Positions 1-8,477 of a stretch of 64,000 nucleotides of DNA are shown here, one piece after another. This DNA comes from Dolichospermum flos-aquae CCAP 1403/13F. Lineage in GTDB: Bacteria; Cyanobacteriota; Cyanobacteriia; Cyanobacteriales; Nostocaceae. The stretch lies in NCBI RefSeq assembly GCF_012516395.1, contig NZ_CP051206.1, positions 2,710,501-2,774,500 on the forward strand. The letters run 5' to 3'. Both the position numbers and the translations under genes were made by a program. The notes beneath the pieces are model-generated. The model ran no database searches. It was not told where the DNA came from and saw nothing but the letters and a program-made list of their open reading frames with translations. Each line of letters starts with the position of its first letter. The stretch's first letter is position 1.

Positions 1-1083
1 GGGTTTCGATATTAATCTAAATTACCAATATGTTTGCTTTTATATAAAAAAATACCTGTAGCTATATCTGGACAGCAAAAACTGGATCACCATGAACCTT
101 TCACTATTATCTTATTTGTTTAGTAAAAGCTATTTGTTTATTAGGGAAAATTAGCATTTAATTAAATAACTAGGTTGGTAATTATATGTATGCAATTTAT
201 TAATATAAGTAAGATTACAGTAATATTCATTAAACTGATTCGGTAAGAAGAACCATCATTATTTATGGTCAATTGCCGCAGATTATTCTTGTCAAAGCCG
301 ATACTTAGGTAGAAAATAAAGATCAAGTCCGTATGGCTAAGTAATTCTTAACAAATCAAATTTGCTCAAATTTCCGGGTCTCAAACGCTACTATTCAGCT
401 TTGAGAGCGAATTATTAACTGAGATTTTCTCAATAACTTGCCCAGAAATTTATCCGGTAGTTGCTTGACAGATCAGAATGAGGAGGTTATAGTGTAACTC
501 CCAAGCTGTTTAAGTTTTTAAACAAGTTGGGCAATTTTCACAAGCAGTTCGCTAGATCGAAATTTTGACTCTATTACAACTAGCTGGGAACTTATCAGCT
601 AAATTAGGAGTCGTAAACACTAAGTGCATTTGAACCTGACTAACCTGACATCATAGATTGATAAAGCTCCTGCTGTCCTTGCTTTATTCAACTATCCTGC
701 ATCTACTCATATTACTAAATTTAAGGTCTACTGAAAAACTCTCATCTTTTCCCAACTAGATTCGAGGATTTTTTGGGTGATTAATCGCAATCTTTTTATG
801 TCCCATAACCCTAAATGAAGTGGGGGAATTGGTAGTTATTTTGTTGTAACTTAGCTAAAAAAGTTACTTTTGCCGATCACCGTTTAAAAGTGTTGTTTTA
901 TAACAAGCCTCTGCAAAATCTAATTACTGATGATTGATAGAGGTATCTTTGAAAGCATTGGTTTTCAGATTTAAATTCCTCAACTCTTAACCATTACTGA
1001 TTTTTTCGCCCAATTCCGGAAATAACCGGAAAATAAAGATCCCCGACTTCTCAAAGAAGTCGGGGATGTGAAAAGTATTAAAT
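1..1083. other. Intergenic stretch, no gene recognised
   Basis: This AT-rich stretch has frequent stops in all frames, and I recognise no coding sequence or RNA gene in it. The only clear structure is the terminator hairpin at its right end, just past the stop codon of the GH116 gene. Short open stretches around 650-960 may be decayed coding DNA, but I could not match them to a family. Confidence 0.5.
1039..1067 (-). terminator. Hairpin terminator after the GH116 gene
   Basis: ATCCCCGACTTCT is followed after three bases by its exact reverse complement. Read on the minus strand, the stem is followed by CTTTATTTTCC. It lies 17 bases past the stop codon of the GH116 gene. The same 13-base arm recurs in the hairpin between ileS and the next gene (11406-11465), so it also belongs to a dispersed repeat family. 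Confidence 0.75.
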
Positions 1084-3483
1084 TTAACGAACTAGCAAAT
1101 AGATTCCCCAAATAGCCATAGCGCGGAGATAGGTACTAGCGCGGAAAGTGCCATTAGCGGTGATTGCTTCCGGGGTGCGAAATTGCAAACCATTGTCGTA
1201 AATTTGCCTCACCACAGCCTCAGTTAACCGCATTGCCTCATTTTTCATGTTCATTTGCACCAGGAAAGCTGCTAGACCAAAATTGATTCCCGTCCAAACT
1301 TCCAAAGGATGAGTAGAATTGGGATTTTCGGGTAAACCATTGGGAAGAACACCATTAGCAGCGCCAAATTCACCATTTTGAAACTTGAGAAAACAGGAAT
1401 CATATACTTTTGTTAAGGCAGACAAAGCGCGATCGCTGGGAACAATATCTGGTAAACTCAATAAACGAGCGTAGAATTGCCCACACAATTGGTCAGCCAT
1501 AACTACATCAGAACCACTGTCACTATCCAAACGGTAATACTCACCATTCCAAAGCTTCTCCTGATAAATTGGCTTCGATTGACTTAACCAACCTTGATAA
1601 ATAGACCCTTGCACCTCCACCTCTGCGTCCTCTGCGCCTCTGCGGTTCGTTAAAATCTTAGAAATAGCAATAGCAGCTTCCAAAGCAGCTAACCACAAAC
1701 CACCACAATAAGCACTCACACCTTGTAAACGCCAATCATCAAAAGTTTGGTCAGGAGCGCCAGAATTTTCTGGTATACTGTCACCATCGAGATCAAAAGT
1801 TTTCACATAATCGAGAGTTTGGACAATAGCATCCCAACAATCTGCTAAAAACTGAAGATCATTTGCACCGGTAAACAGAAAATCTCGATATACCTGCAAG
1901 ACAAAATCACAACCTAAATCTTTCCACAGATTGCAATCTTGATAACTAGTATAATTGGTTTTTTCCCAAACGTGTTCATTGGGTGCGCCTAAATCGTGGG
2001 GTGTTGCACCGGCAATTTTCCGAACTGCGTTAGGACTCTCCGATTTGATAGTCAGATAATAACCGATAATTCTAGTTCTGTCATCACTTTGGGGAATTGC
2101 TCTAGCAAAGGCGCGAATTACGGACTTTTCCAATTCTGGGAATAACATCAATAATCCAAAAGAACCGTATAACCGCACATCTAGACTTTCGTACCAACGG
2201 TAATCTAAACATTCTAACACAGCGAATTGACCAACGGGATCAATTTCCGAGGCGGCACTCCAGAGAGTTCCCCCGCTGGTTAAATCGTAGAGTTCGTTGA
2301 ATAAAGCCATTTTGAACCAGTCAGGTAAATCTGATTTTTCTAAAATGGGGGTTTGCCAATTTTCGATGAGCGATCGCCAATTCTGATATTCTTTAAGAGC
2401 AGTAGTGGCAATCTGCCAAGCATTCTCACCATTACAACCAAAAAAGTCTGTATATCTGCGGTAATAGTTCACCCCCGCTGCAAATTCCGTAACGGGGAAA
2501 TCCCAACTTAATACAAAAGGAACGTCCAAACTTTCCCCAGGTTGCAAAGTAAAACGCACCGCAATTGCTGCACCTAAACGAGTATTTTCATCTGCGGGAG
2601 TTTCATCTAGATAATTAGGTAAAGAACCATTTGCAGAGAAACTTTGCCAAATATCTTCACCATTACCCACAGGATTAAATCGGGAATGATGAAATATTTC
2701 CACTTGGGGGTTTTTAGTAGTCGCAATACACCAAGTTCCATCTCCTTCTTGAACAGTTCGGCTATTAGAAACTTGACCTAAAACGCAACCAAAATATTGA
2801 TGATCTTCTGCTAAACAATTATAATTTCCTTGACTTTCTCCCCAACGTGGTAGATATTCATAAACTGGACTACCATCATCTCTAACTCTAACTTCGGGAG
2901 ATTTCAAAGTATTGGTAAACCAACCCACCATATTTTCCCAAGTTAGCATAATGCTAATAGTAATTGGTGCATTTGTAGGGTTGTGCGCTTTCCACAAAAA
3001 AACCGCAACCGGATAACTTGCTTCTTGATAATTATCTGCCCAAATTGGCGAAAATTGCTCACAAGTTAATTGAGTTTTCAAAACATTTTCATAAACAAAC
3101 CAACTGCGGGGATAAAGTGCATGATATGTACCTGACCCCAACCCGTCCACAGAGAGGGGAGAAGGTGGATACCATTGCCAAGATTGCAGTGTATGATCTT
3201 CTGGAGGTTGGGTAGATAATGCGTAAGCTTGTCCCGATTCAAAAATACTAAATTGACAAGCGGGAACGGTTTTGAAAGTATGTTCTCCCCCGTCAATGTG
3301 CCACAGGTTAAAGTCTCCCCGTGAAGAACGTCCTATACACCCTGCACCAAAGCCACCAAGAGGCATTCCGTGCCAGGGACCATCGTCAATATTACTAGGA
3401 TAACGGACGGTGTAGGGTTTATCCCAGCCTAAGCCAATGGGACGTTTCCAGGTACAGGGGGGAATTTGTGGGTGGTTTGTCAT
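1084..3483 (-). CDS. GH116-family beta-glucosidase / glucosylceramidase-like protein
   Basis: The 799-residue protein matches the GBA2/bile-acid beta-glucosidase family (GH116). Its N-terminal beta-rich domain starts with a glycine-rich GMPLGGFGAGCIGR motif, and a C-terminal (alpha/alpha)6 catalytic domain follows. The likely catalytic pair is the Glu in LFNELYDL (about residue 397) and the Asp in PDQTFDDW (about 577). It should hydrolyse beta-glucosides; the natural substrate cannot be told from sequence. There is no signal peptide, so it is probably cytosolic. The ATG at 3483 gives the usual N-terminus (MTNHPQIPPC). An in-frame piece of a dispersed CGCAGAGG repeat adds NRRGAEDAE near residue 618. 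It stands alone, ends in a hairpin terminator, and is divergent from the NADH dehydrogenase gene. Confidence 0.88.
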   Translation of the reverse strand: MTNHPQIPPCTWKRPIGLGWDKPYTVRYPSNIDDGPWHGMPLGGFGAGCIGRSSRGDFNLWHIDGGEHTFKTVPACQFSIFESGQAYALSTQPPEDHTLQSWQWYPPSPLSVDGLGSGTYHALYPRSWFVYENVLKTQLTCEQFSPIWADNYQEASYPVAVFLWKAHNPTNAPITISIMLTWENMVGWFTNTLKSPEVRVRDDGSPVYEYLPRWGESQGNYNCLAEDHQYFGCVLGQVSNSRTVQEGDGTWCIATTKNPQVEIFHHSRFNPVGNGEDIWQSFSANGSLPNYLDETPADENTRLGAAIAVRFTLQPGESLDVPFVLSWDFPVTEFAAGVNYYRRYTDFFGCNGENAWQIATTALKEYQNWRSLIENWQTPILEKSDLPDWFKMALFNELYDLTSGGTLWSAASEIDPVGQFAVLECLDYRWYESLDVRLYGSFGLLMLFPELEKSVIRAFARAIPQSDDRTRIIGYYLTIKSESPNAVRKIAGATPHDLGAPNEHVWEKTNYTSYQDCNLWKDLGCDFVLQVYRDFLFTGANDLQFLADCWDAIVQTLDYVKTFDLDGDSIPENSGAPDQTFDDWRLQGVSAYCGGLWLAALEAAIAISKILTNRRGAEDAEVEVQGSIYQGWLSQSKPIYQEKLWNGEYYRLDSDSGSDVVMADQLCGQFYARLLSLPDIVPSDRALSALTKVYDSCFLKFQNGEFGAANGVLPNGLPENPNSTHPLEVWTGINFGLAAFLVQMNMKNEAMRLTEAVVRQIYDNGLQFRTPEAITANGTFRASTYLRAMAIWGIYLLVR
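1614..1659 (-). repeat. CGCAGAGG-type repeat inserted in frame in the GH116 gene
   Basis: On the coding strand the sequence reads TTAACGAACCGCAGAGGCGC followed by AGAGGACGCAGAGGTGGAGG, a dispersed cyanobacterial repeat normally found between genes. A fragment of the same kind is intergenic at about 36868-36889. Here it is translated as NRRGAEDAEVEV within the catalytic domain and keeps the frame open. It probably lies in a surface loop. Confidence 0.75.
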
Positions 3484-3567
3484 GGTTTGAGTTTCACAGG
3501 TTGACGCTAATGAAGACTAGCGCGATGTGTGATTTTTCTCAAGTCATGGGTGAGGACTATATTTTCC

Positions 3568-3690
3568 AGGACTTACGTAACTGGCACATTGGTAGGGTGC
3601 GGCAGACTGCATAAATCCTGCAAATAAACAGATTGTTGATATCTGAGGCACCCTACAACAGATTTTTAGTGTGACACTTGCGTAAGTCCT
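3568..3690. repeat. MITE-like palindromic element (AGGACTTACG ends)
   Basis: The element begins AGGACTTACGTAACTGGCAC and ends with an inverted near-copy (GTGACACTTGCGTAAGTCCT). Inside is a second inverted pair, GTAGGGTGC and GCACCCTAC. It is about 123 bp with no coding capacity. ATTTTC occurs just outside both ends and may be a target duplication. Ends of this kind are known from non-autonomous insertion sequences in Nostocales. It sits in the divergent promoter region between the GH116 and NADH dehydrogenase genes. Confidence 0.7.
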
Positions 3691-3846
3691 ATTTTCATTG
3701 CTGGAATTTTAGACAATTTTAATAGTAACTTTGACTACTTTTAGTATTTTTTCAAGCGTTCCAAATAGACGGCAAAATATATTATAATATTGTTACATAT
3801 TTGTTAAGAAAGGTTACATGACTCTTAACAAAAGGAAATATTGTTT

Positions 3847-5208
3847 ATGGTTGTTCCCCGTGAGAAGAATGCACCACATGAAGTTGTTATCGTTGGTGGT
3901 GGCTTTGGTGGATTGTATGCAGCAAAGGCTCTTGCTAAGGCAAAAGTAAATGTTACTCTCATTGATAAACGGAATTTTCATTTATTTCAGCCGCTTTTAT
4001 ATCAAGTTGCCACAGGTACACTATCACCTTCTGATATTTCCGCACCATTGCGATCTGTATTCAGCAAAAGCAAAAATACAAAAGTGTTGTTGGGAGAAGT
4101 AAGTGATATTAATCCCAAAGCGCAACAAGTTATTTTGGGTGATGAAATAGTCCCTTATGATACATTAATTCTGGCCACCGGTGCAAACCATTCCTATTTT
4201 GGTAAGGATAATTGGAAAGAATTTGCTCCTGGTTTGAAAACTGTGGAAGATGCCATAGAAATGCGTCGGCGGATATTTTCAGCATTTGAAGCCGCAGAAA
4301 AAGAAAGTGATCCGGTAAAACGTCGGGCTTTGTTAACTTTTGTGATTGTGGGCGGTGGTCCAACTGGTGTAGAATTGTCCGGTGCGATCGCTGAATTAGC
4401 ATACCAAACCCTCAAAGAAGATTTCCGCAACATTGACACTTCAGAAACGAAAATTTTACTATTGCAAGGGGGCGATCGCATTCTCCCACACATTGCCCCA
4501 GAATTATCAAAAGTAGCAATAGAATCTTTACAAAAGTTGGGTGTGGTTATTCACACTCAAACCAGAGTCACAAATATTGAAAATGACATTGTTACTTTCA
4601 AGCAAAACGGTGAATTGACAGAAATTCCCTCAAGAACTATCTTGTGGGCAGCCGGTGTGCAAGGTTCAGCTTTGGGGACAATCCTCGCTGAACGGACAGA
4701 TGTAGAGTGCGATTTCTCTGCCAGAGTAATTGTCGAACCTGACTTGACTATCAAGGATTATAAAAACATTTTCGTAATTGGAGACTTAGCTAATTTCTCC
4801 CATCAAAATGGTAAACCCTTACCCGGTGTTGCCCCCGTAGCCAAGCAAGAAGGAGAGTATGTAGGTAAACTCATTAAACGCCGGCTTCAAGGTCATACTT
4901 TGCCAGAATTCAAATACAATGATGTGGGTAGTTTGGCAATGATTGGGCAAAATTTAGCCGTTGTAGATTTAGGTTTCATTAAACTCACAGGTTTCATTGC
5001 TTGGATATTTTGGCTAGTAATTCACATCTACTTCTTAATTGAGTTTGACACTAAATTAGTGATAGTAATTCAATGGGCTTGGAATTATATTACTCGCAAT
5101 CGTCGCTCTCGATTAATTACAGGGAAAGAAGCTTTTTTGGCAACAGAAACTGTTAATAATAGCAGTCATTCCCAGACTACAGAAAAGAAGCAACCAGCCA
5201 AACTCTAG
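3847..5208 (+). CDS. Type II NADH dehydrogenase (NAD(P)/FAD-dependent oxidoreductase)
   Basis: This 453-residue flavoprotein has two dinucleotide-binding motifs, VVIVGGGFGG (about residues 13-22, FAD) and FVIVGGGPTGVE (about 166-176, NADH). It carries the RNFHLFQPLLYQVATG segment typical of Ndb-type NDH-2 enzymes. The C-terminal third has a hydrophobic stretch (GFIAWIFWLVIHIYF) that would anchor it to the membrane. It should oxidise NAD(P)H and reduce plastoquinone without pumping protons. I chose ATG 3847 over TTG 3841 because the AAAGGA ribosome site at 3831-3836 is 10 bases upstream of the ATG and only 4 from the TTG. A hairpin with a T-tract follows the stop. It appears monocistronic. Confidence 0.92.
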   Translation: MVVPREKNAPHEVVIVGGGFGGLYAAKALAKAKVNVTLIDKRNFHLFQPLLYQVATGTLSPSDISAPLRSVFSKSKNTKVLLGEVSDINPKAQQVILGDEIVPYDTLILATGANHSYFGKDNWKEFAPGLKTVEDAIEMRRRIFSAFEAAEKESDPVKRRALLTFVIVGGGPTGVELSGAIAELAYQTLKEDFRNIDTSETKILLLQGGDRILPHIAPELSKVAIESLQKLGVVIHTQTRVTNIENDIVTFKQNGELTEIPSRTILWAAGVQGSALGTILAERTDVECDFSARVIVEPDLTIKDYKNIFVIGDLANFSHQNGKPLPGVAPVAKQEGEYVGKLIKRRLQGHTLPEFKYNDVGSLAMIGQNLAVVDLGFIKLTGFIAWIFWLVIHIYFLIEFDTKLVIVIQWAWNYITRNRRSRLITGKEAFLATETVNNSSHSQTTEKKQPAKL

Positions 5209-5253
5209 AATTTGTGGTTTGTAGTACCACGGCATCAAATTCCATCTGCAAAT

Positions 5254-5309
5254 CCGCCATTCCTCTCAACACTGAATTCAATTAGTGTGAGGTGGCGGTT
5301 TTAATTGTG
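5254..5309 (+). terminator. Rho-independent terminator of the NDH-2 gene
   Basis: CCGCCATTCCTCTCAACACT pairs, with small bulges, with AGTGTGAGGTGGCGG and is followed by TTTTAATT. It lies about 45 bases after the stop codon. Confidence 0.75.
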
Positions 5310-5386
5310 AAAATTGCTATATTTGTGCTATGATAAATCTAGTTTTATCAATTTACCAAAACTTTTGATAATGGCGACAAAAATCT

Positions 5387-5614
5387 ATGACTAATCTCTT
5401 ACAACAAGCTTATGCTGTCGTCTCCCGGCTACCTGAAGATGAACAGAATGAAATTGCTCAACTGATTTTCCAACAATTAGCACAGCGTCAACAACTACTG
5501 CATCCAAAAACTATAGATTTTATGCAATTTGCTGGTATTGCGAATGCTGAAGAAACTATACTTTTACAAAACCTCGAACATGAGATTGCAGAACAAAGAT
5601 TATTATTTGCTTAA
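5387..5614 (+). CDS. Small antitoxin-like protein (orphan)
   Basis: This 75-residue protein (MTNLLQQAYAVVSRLPEDEQ...) is predicted mostly helical. It resembles small cyanobacterial antitoxins whose N-terminus carries a LPEDEQNEIAQ-type helix and which usually precede a toxin gene. No toxin follows here: its last codons overlap the end of a broken mazF reading the other way (5603-5815). The ATG has no strong ribosome site. The family assignment is by general resemblance and may be wrong, but codon use and length look genuine. Confidence 0.6.
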   Translation: MTNLLQQAYAVVSRLPEDEQNEIAQLIFQQLAQRQQLLHPKTIDFMQFAGIANAEETILLQNLEHEIAEQRLLFA

Positions 5615-5815
5615 ATTATTCTCTGCTGTTGTTTCAATACGTATCATCCAAGGTACTTGTGCAAAAACTTCGTTCTATCCGGTAATAGGTACAATAACCT
5701 TTAAGCGTAAAGTACCTATATCATCATTATTAACAATGATACAAGGTCGGGTTTTGCTAATTTCATCCCCTACTGTGGGATCAGCATTATACAGCCAGAT
5801 TTCACCTCTACGCAT
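5603..5815 (-). pseudogene. MazF/PemK-type toxin, broken by a stop codon and 3'-truncated
   Basis: Reading from ATG 5815 gives MRRGEIWLYNADPTVGDEIS, the classic MazF N-terminus, then KTRPCIIV and KVIVPITG. The next codon is TAG (5677-5675), where the family normally has Trp (ITGW). Reading on in the same frame continues recognisably as NEVFAQVPWMIRIETTAENN and then LSK before a second stop at 5605. The last part of the usual roughly 110-residue toxin is missing and the opposite-strand gene occupies its place. The ATG overlaps the antitoxin stop codon by 8 bases (ATGCGTAG), a normal toxin-antitoxin arrangement. The toxin is therefore almost certainly dead. Confidence 0.85.
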
Positions 5816-6050
5816 AATCTTGGTACTCATAAAAATCTTCATTACAAGTATCAACAAATTCTGTTAAACTGCTTTCTGTTTCATAATAAGAACGCATCAT
5901 TTCCGCAGCAGCAGTTAAGCTCAGTTTTTGAGGATTTTGCATTTCTTCACGCATGAGTTTTAAGGCAAATTCTATTATCTCTAGTCTTTGGACATTAGGC
6001 ATTTGTTTAATAGCTTCTAAAATTTGGGGGTTGATCATAATTTGTGGCAA
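5808..6050 (-). CDS. Antitoxin of a MazEF-like pair
   Basis: The 80-residue protein (MPQIMINPQILEAIKQMPNV...) lies directly upstream of the mazF remnant and overlaps it by 8 bases, as expected for the antitoxin of a type II module. The N-terminal half is helical, and the acidic aromatic C-terminus (CNEDFYEYQDYA) resembles the flexible toxin-binding tail of antitoxins. With the toxin broken it has no apparent partner here and may be drifting, or it may cross-neutralise another MazF. The identification rests mainly on position. Confidence 0.7.
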   Translation of the reverse strand: MPQIMINPQILEAIKQMPNVQRLEIIEFALKLMREEMQNPQKLSLTAAAEMMRSYYETESSLTEFVDTCNEDFYEYQDYA

Positions 6051-6100
6051 TTGTAAGTAGTTTCTATTTTAAAGTAAGATATACTGATTCTGCAACCTTC

Positions 6101-6186
6101 GTAGGTTGGGTAGAGGAACGAAACCCAACACCATCCACCAGAATATTATAATTAATGTTGGGTTTCCTTGCGTCAACCCAACCTAC
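6101..6186. repeat. GTAGGTTGGGT palindromic repeat, copy 1
   Basis: GTAGGTTGGGT at the left end and ACCCAACCTAC at the right are inverted. Inside is a second pair, GAAACCCAACA and TGTTGGGTTTCC. It lies just upstream of the truncated reverse transcriptase. Further copies are at 7298-7455, 8399-8427 (half) and 33838-33935. Confidence 0.8.
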
Positions 6187-6207
6187 GGGATAAAATCAAG
6201 ATTATAA

Positions 6208-7269
6208 AACACAACTTTAAGTTTTTTTGACTGTGTGCATCATGATCAGGCACGTCTATCTTTTAATCAAGCTCGAAGACGTTTAGAAAGTGATGGTCAA
6301 GTAGTTGATAATAGGTCAGTTGAGATTTTTGAATTGTATTTGCAATCTTATTCGTTTACGAAGGTAGCTATTCCTGCTGCTAATAAAGAGTTTCAATCAA
6401 ACGATAAACAAGGACATTTAAAGAAAATTGACCAAGATTTAAAGCAGTTTTGGGATAATCCTCTTAATGAATTTATCGGCATTCCACAAGGTGGGGCTAT
6501 TTCATGTATTATTGCAAATTTAATGTTAGATAATGCAGATCAGCAAATTCTCAATCATGAACTAGAGCAAAAAAATTTATTTTATGCTCGTTATTGTGAT
6601 GATATGATAGTTGTTCATCCTGATAAAGAAAGCTGTGAAAATTCTTTCAACAGATATCAGGAAGCTTTGAAATTGTTAAAACTGCCAATTCATGAACCGC
6701 AGAAAGTAACTACTTATAGTAAAAAATACTGGAGCGGAAAGTTTAAATCAAAACTTCCTTATTATTGGGCAAATAAACAAGAAAATGCAGCAGTGCCTTG
6801 GATTGCTTTTGTCGGTTATCAAGTACGTTATGATGGTTTGATTAGAATTCGTCCATCTTCTATTGAAAAAGAACTGAAAAAACAAGTTGAAGAAGCTAAT
6901 CAAATTTTAAAGGTTATCAATTCTAAACATAATTCAAATACTGCTACTAATACTCATGTCAGAAAATCTAAACATCAAATACGCTACAGACTTCACAAAA
7001 GATTAATCTATATGTCTGTAGGGCGTGTTAGTATCAATTCTTCAAATAAGGAAAACTCTGGATTTTGTTGGAGTAATGGCTTTCAAGTTCTTAAAGGTTA
7101 TCCTTGTATTGTTAAGTCTCAACTTAGACAGTTAGATAGAGGGAGAAAAAAACAACTGCGTCGTGTTACTAAAAATATTGACAACTTAGATATTCAGTCT
7201 GATTCTACGCAAAAGAAGAAAGACACAAATTATTATGGTAAACCTTTCAGCTATGATGGTCAGTTCTAA
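6208..7269 (+). pseudogene. Reverse transcriptase, 5'-truncated remnant
   Basis: The open part (about 350 codons; GTG 6235 is the first usable start) holds late reverse-transcriptase motifs: the GIPQGGAISCIIANL block, the YARYCDDMIVV box (YxDD active site) and a following FVGYQVRYDGL segment. A basic C-terminal region resembles the thumb. Codons just upstream of 6235 still read SFFDCVHHDQ, the end of motif A, but the catalytic Asp of motif A and everything before it are missing. An in-frame TAA lies at 6205, about 20 bases from a repeat element. One of the catalytic aspartates is therefore absent and the enzyme should be inactive. I cannot say whether the parent was a group II intron, a retron or a defence (DRT/Abi-like) enzyme; no intron RNA or msr/msd was seen. 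Confidence 0.75.
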
Positions 7270-7297
7270 ATCTATTACTGAATAATATTTGATTGCC

Positions 7298-7455
7298 GTA
7301 GGTTGGGTAAACCCCGTCTAAGTTGAAACCTATAGTTTTTTCTAAGGCGAAAACTCAAGTTTTCAAGATGGATAGGGTATAGAACGAAGTGAAACCCAAC
7401 ATTAAATCTAAAATACCAATAAGTTGTGTTGGGTTTCGTTCCTCAACCCAACCTA
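7298..7455. repeat. GTAGGTTGGGT palindromic repeat, copy 2 (long form)
   Basis: It starts GTAGGTTGGGTAAACCCC and ends CCTCAACCCAACCTAC, with the inner pair GAAACCCAACA and TGTTGGGTTTCG. About 50 bases of extra sequence lie in the left arm. It separates the reverse transcriptase remnant from the toxin-antitoxin genes. Confidence 0.75.
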
Positions 7456-7462
7456 CATTTGC

Positions 7463-7711
7463 TTATGCTGTAACCATTTCCGGCACAAAATTAGGTGATG
7501 TCGGCTCAAAATGTAACACCATAATTTGCTCTGGACGCAACCCAACAGATTCATAAGTTTGTCCATTAGTATCGCTAAATTCTACTTCAAACGCAGCACC
7601 ATCAGCTAATAATTCAACTATTGTACCAACCTGACCACGCAATAAGTTATATTCAGGTAAATCAACTGTGAGTGCTACTACGTCTAGTAATTGGGGCATA
7701 CTTTTAGTCAT
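7463..7711 (-). CDS. DUF4926 domain protein
   Basis: The protein is about 82 residues (MTKSMPQLLDVVALTVDLPE...). It has the small beta-barrel pattern LRGQVGTIVELL...AFEVEFSD...YESVGLRPEQIMVL of DUF4926 proteins, which often accompany toxin-antitoxin or restriction genes. ATG 7711 overlaps the stop of the upstream RelE-like gene by 8 bases (ATGACTAA), so I prefer it over the upstream in-frame start at 7735. It is the last gene of a three-gene unit. Function is unknown; a nucleic-acid-binding or regulatory role is only a guess from the SH3-like fold. Confidence 0.8.
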   Translation of the reverse strand: MTKSMPQLLDVVALTVDLPEYNLLRGQVGTIVELLADGAAFEVEFSDTNGQTYESVGLRPEQIMVLHFEPTSPNFVPEMVTA

Positions 7712-8081
7712 CTGGAATTGTATTTTCTTCTTCATATTGAGCTATTGCTTGTTCAATTATTTCATTACTCACATCTGTCAGATCAGATTTAGAATAAATT
7801 GTAGTGAGTATAATTCCTTGAGCAGTTTTTAGATAATAAATCACCCTATATCCTCCACTTTTTCCTTTTTGAATGTTACTATTTTTAATACGAACTTTGA
7901 AAACTTGATATTTAATTCCCGCAATTCTATCTCCAGGAACTTCACCTGCTTGTAGTTGATTAATTAAAGGTTGAATATCACTACGAATGGAACGATAGCG
8001 TTTAGCCAGTTCTCGCAAATCTCTTTGAAAACGAGGAGTAAGAGCAATTTCAATTAGTAGTGGTTCATTATTATTCTGCAT
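7704..8081 (-). CDS. RelE/ParE-superfamily toxin-like protein
   Basis: This 125-residue protein has RelE/ParE features: an N-terminal strand and helix (IEIALTPRFQRDLRELAKRY), a helical hairpin, then the core GYRVIYYL and ILTTIYSKSDLTD. This core matches the central sheet of mRNA-interferase-like toxins (compare GYRVIYYV...IYSK in family members). It is translationally coupled to the upstream antitoxin-like gene (11-base overlap) and to the downstream DUF4926 gene (8-base overlap). It would cleave mRNA or bind gyrase if active; the target cannot be told from sequence. Confidence 0.82.
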   Translation of the reverse strand: MQNNNEPLLIEIALTPRFQRDLRELAKRYRSIRSDIQPLINQLQAGEVPGDRIAGIKYQVFKVRIKNSNIQKGKSGGYRVIYYLKTAQGIILTTIYSKSDLTDVSNEIIEQAIAQYEEENTIPDD

Positions 8082-8322
8082 CTATTCCTTCCCACATTTG
8101 TGAAAGAGGTATAGTTTGTCCACTTAATGCTTCTTTTATTCCTTGATGAATACCTTCAATTACAATTTCTGTGGGTGTTTCTTCAAATGAATTTTTCTCC
8201 AATTGGAAAATAGATTTTTTAATAAGTTGCACTGTATAAGTTTCCACAGAAAGACCTTGTTGTTGTGCTTCCTGTATTAAATACTGTTCTAATTCTGGTG
8301 GTAAGCTGAGGGTTAGTGTCAT
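8071..8322 (-). CDS. Antitoxin-like protein of the RelE-type module
   Basis: The protein is 83 residues. It opens MTLTLSLPPELEQYLIQEAQ, a short strand followed by a helix typical of ribbon-helix-helix DNA-binding antitoxins. The C-terminus (SGQTIPLSQMWEGIDAE) would bind the toxin. I set the start at ATG 8322; the longer form from 8391 adds a non-homologous hydrophobic leader that runs into the ileS promoter region. It overlaps the toxin gene and is the first gene of the unit. It probably represses its own promoter, which lies in the 155-bp gap shared with ileS. Confidence 0.75.
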   Translation of the reverse strand: MTLTLSLPPELEQYLIQEAQQQGLSVETYTVQLIKKSIFQLEKNSFEETPTEIVIEGIHQGIKEALSGQTIPLSQMWEGIDAE

Positions 8323-8398
8323 AAGTCTATTGTGGGTGACTTTATATATTGTAAACCTGCAAAAACAAAAAATTAACCCCAAAATACTCATAACTGCT

Positions 8399-8427
8399 GT
8401 TGGGTTTCGTTCCTCAACCCAACCGAC
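8399..8427. repeat. GTAGGTTGGGT repeat, half copy upstream of ileS
   Basis: Only the right half remains: GTTGGGTTTCGTTCCTCAAC followed by CCAACC. It sits in the divergent promoter region of ileS and the toxin-antitoxin unit, about 50 bases before the ileS start. It creates a misleading TTG start for ileS at 8400. Confidence 0.7.
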
Positions 8428-8477
8428 GACTTATAATTGATCGGATAACCTGCACACCTACATTTAGGCATGAAACT

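Noticed and set aside
6208-7269. The reverse transcriptase as a working retron or group II intron
   Set aside because: The first catalytic Asp and the N-terminal domain are missing, and no msr/msd, intron domain V-like hairpin or second protein is visible nearby.
8400-8477. An upstream TTG start for ileS
   Set aside because: The added 26 codons are translated from a dispersed repeat and promoter DNA. GTG 8478 gives the family N-terminus.
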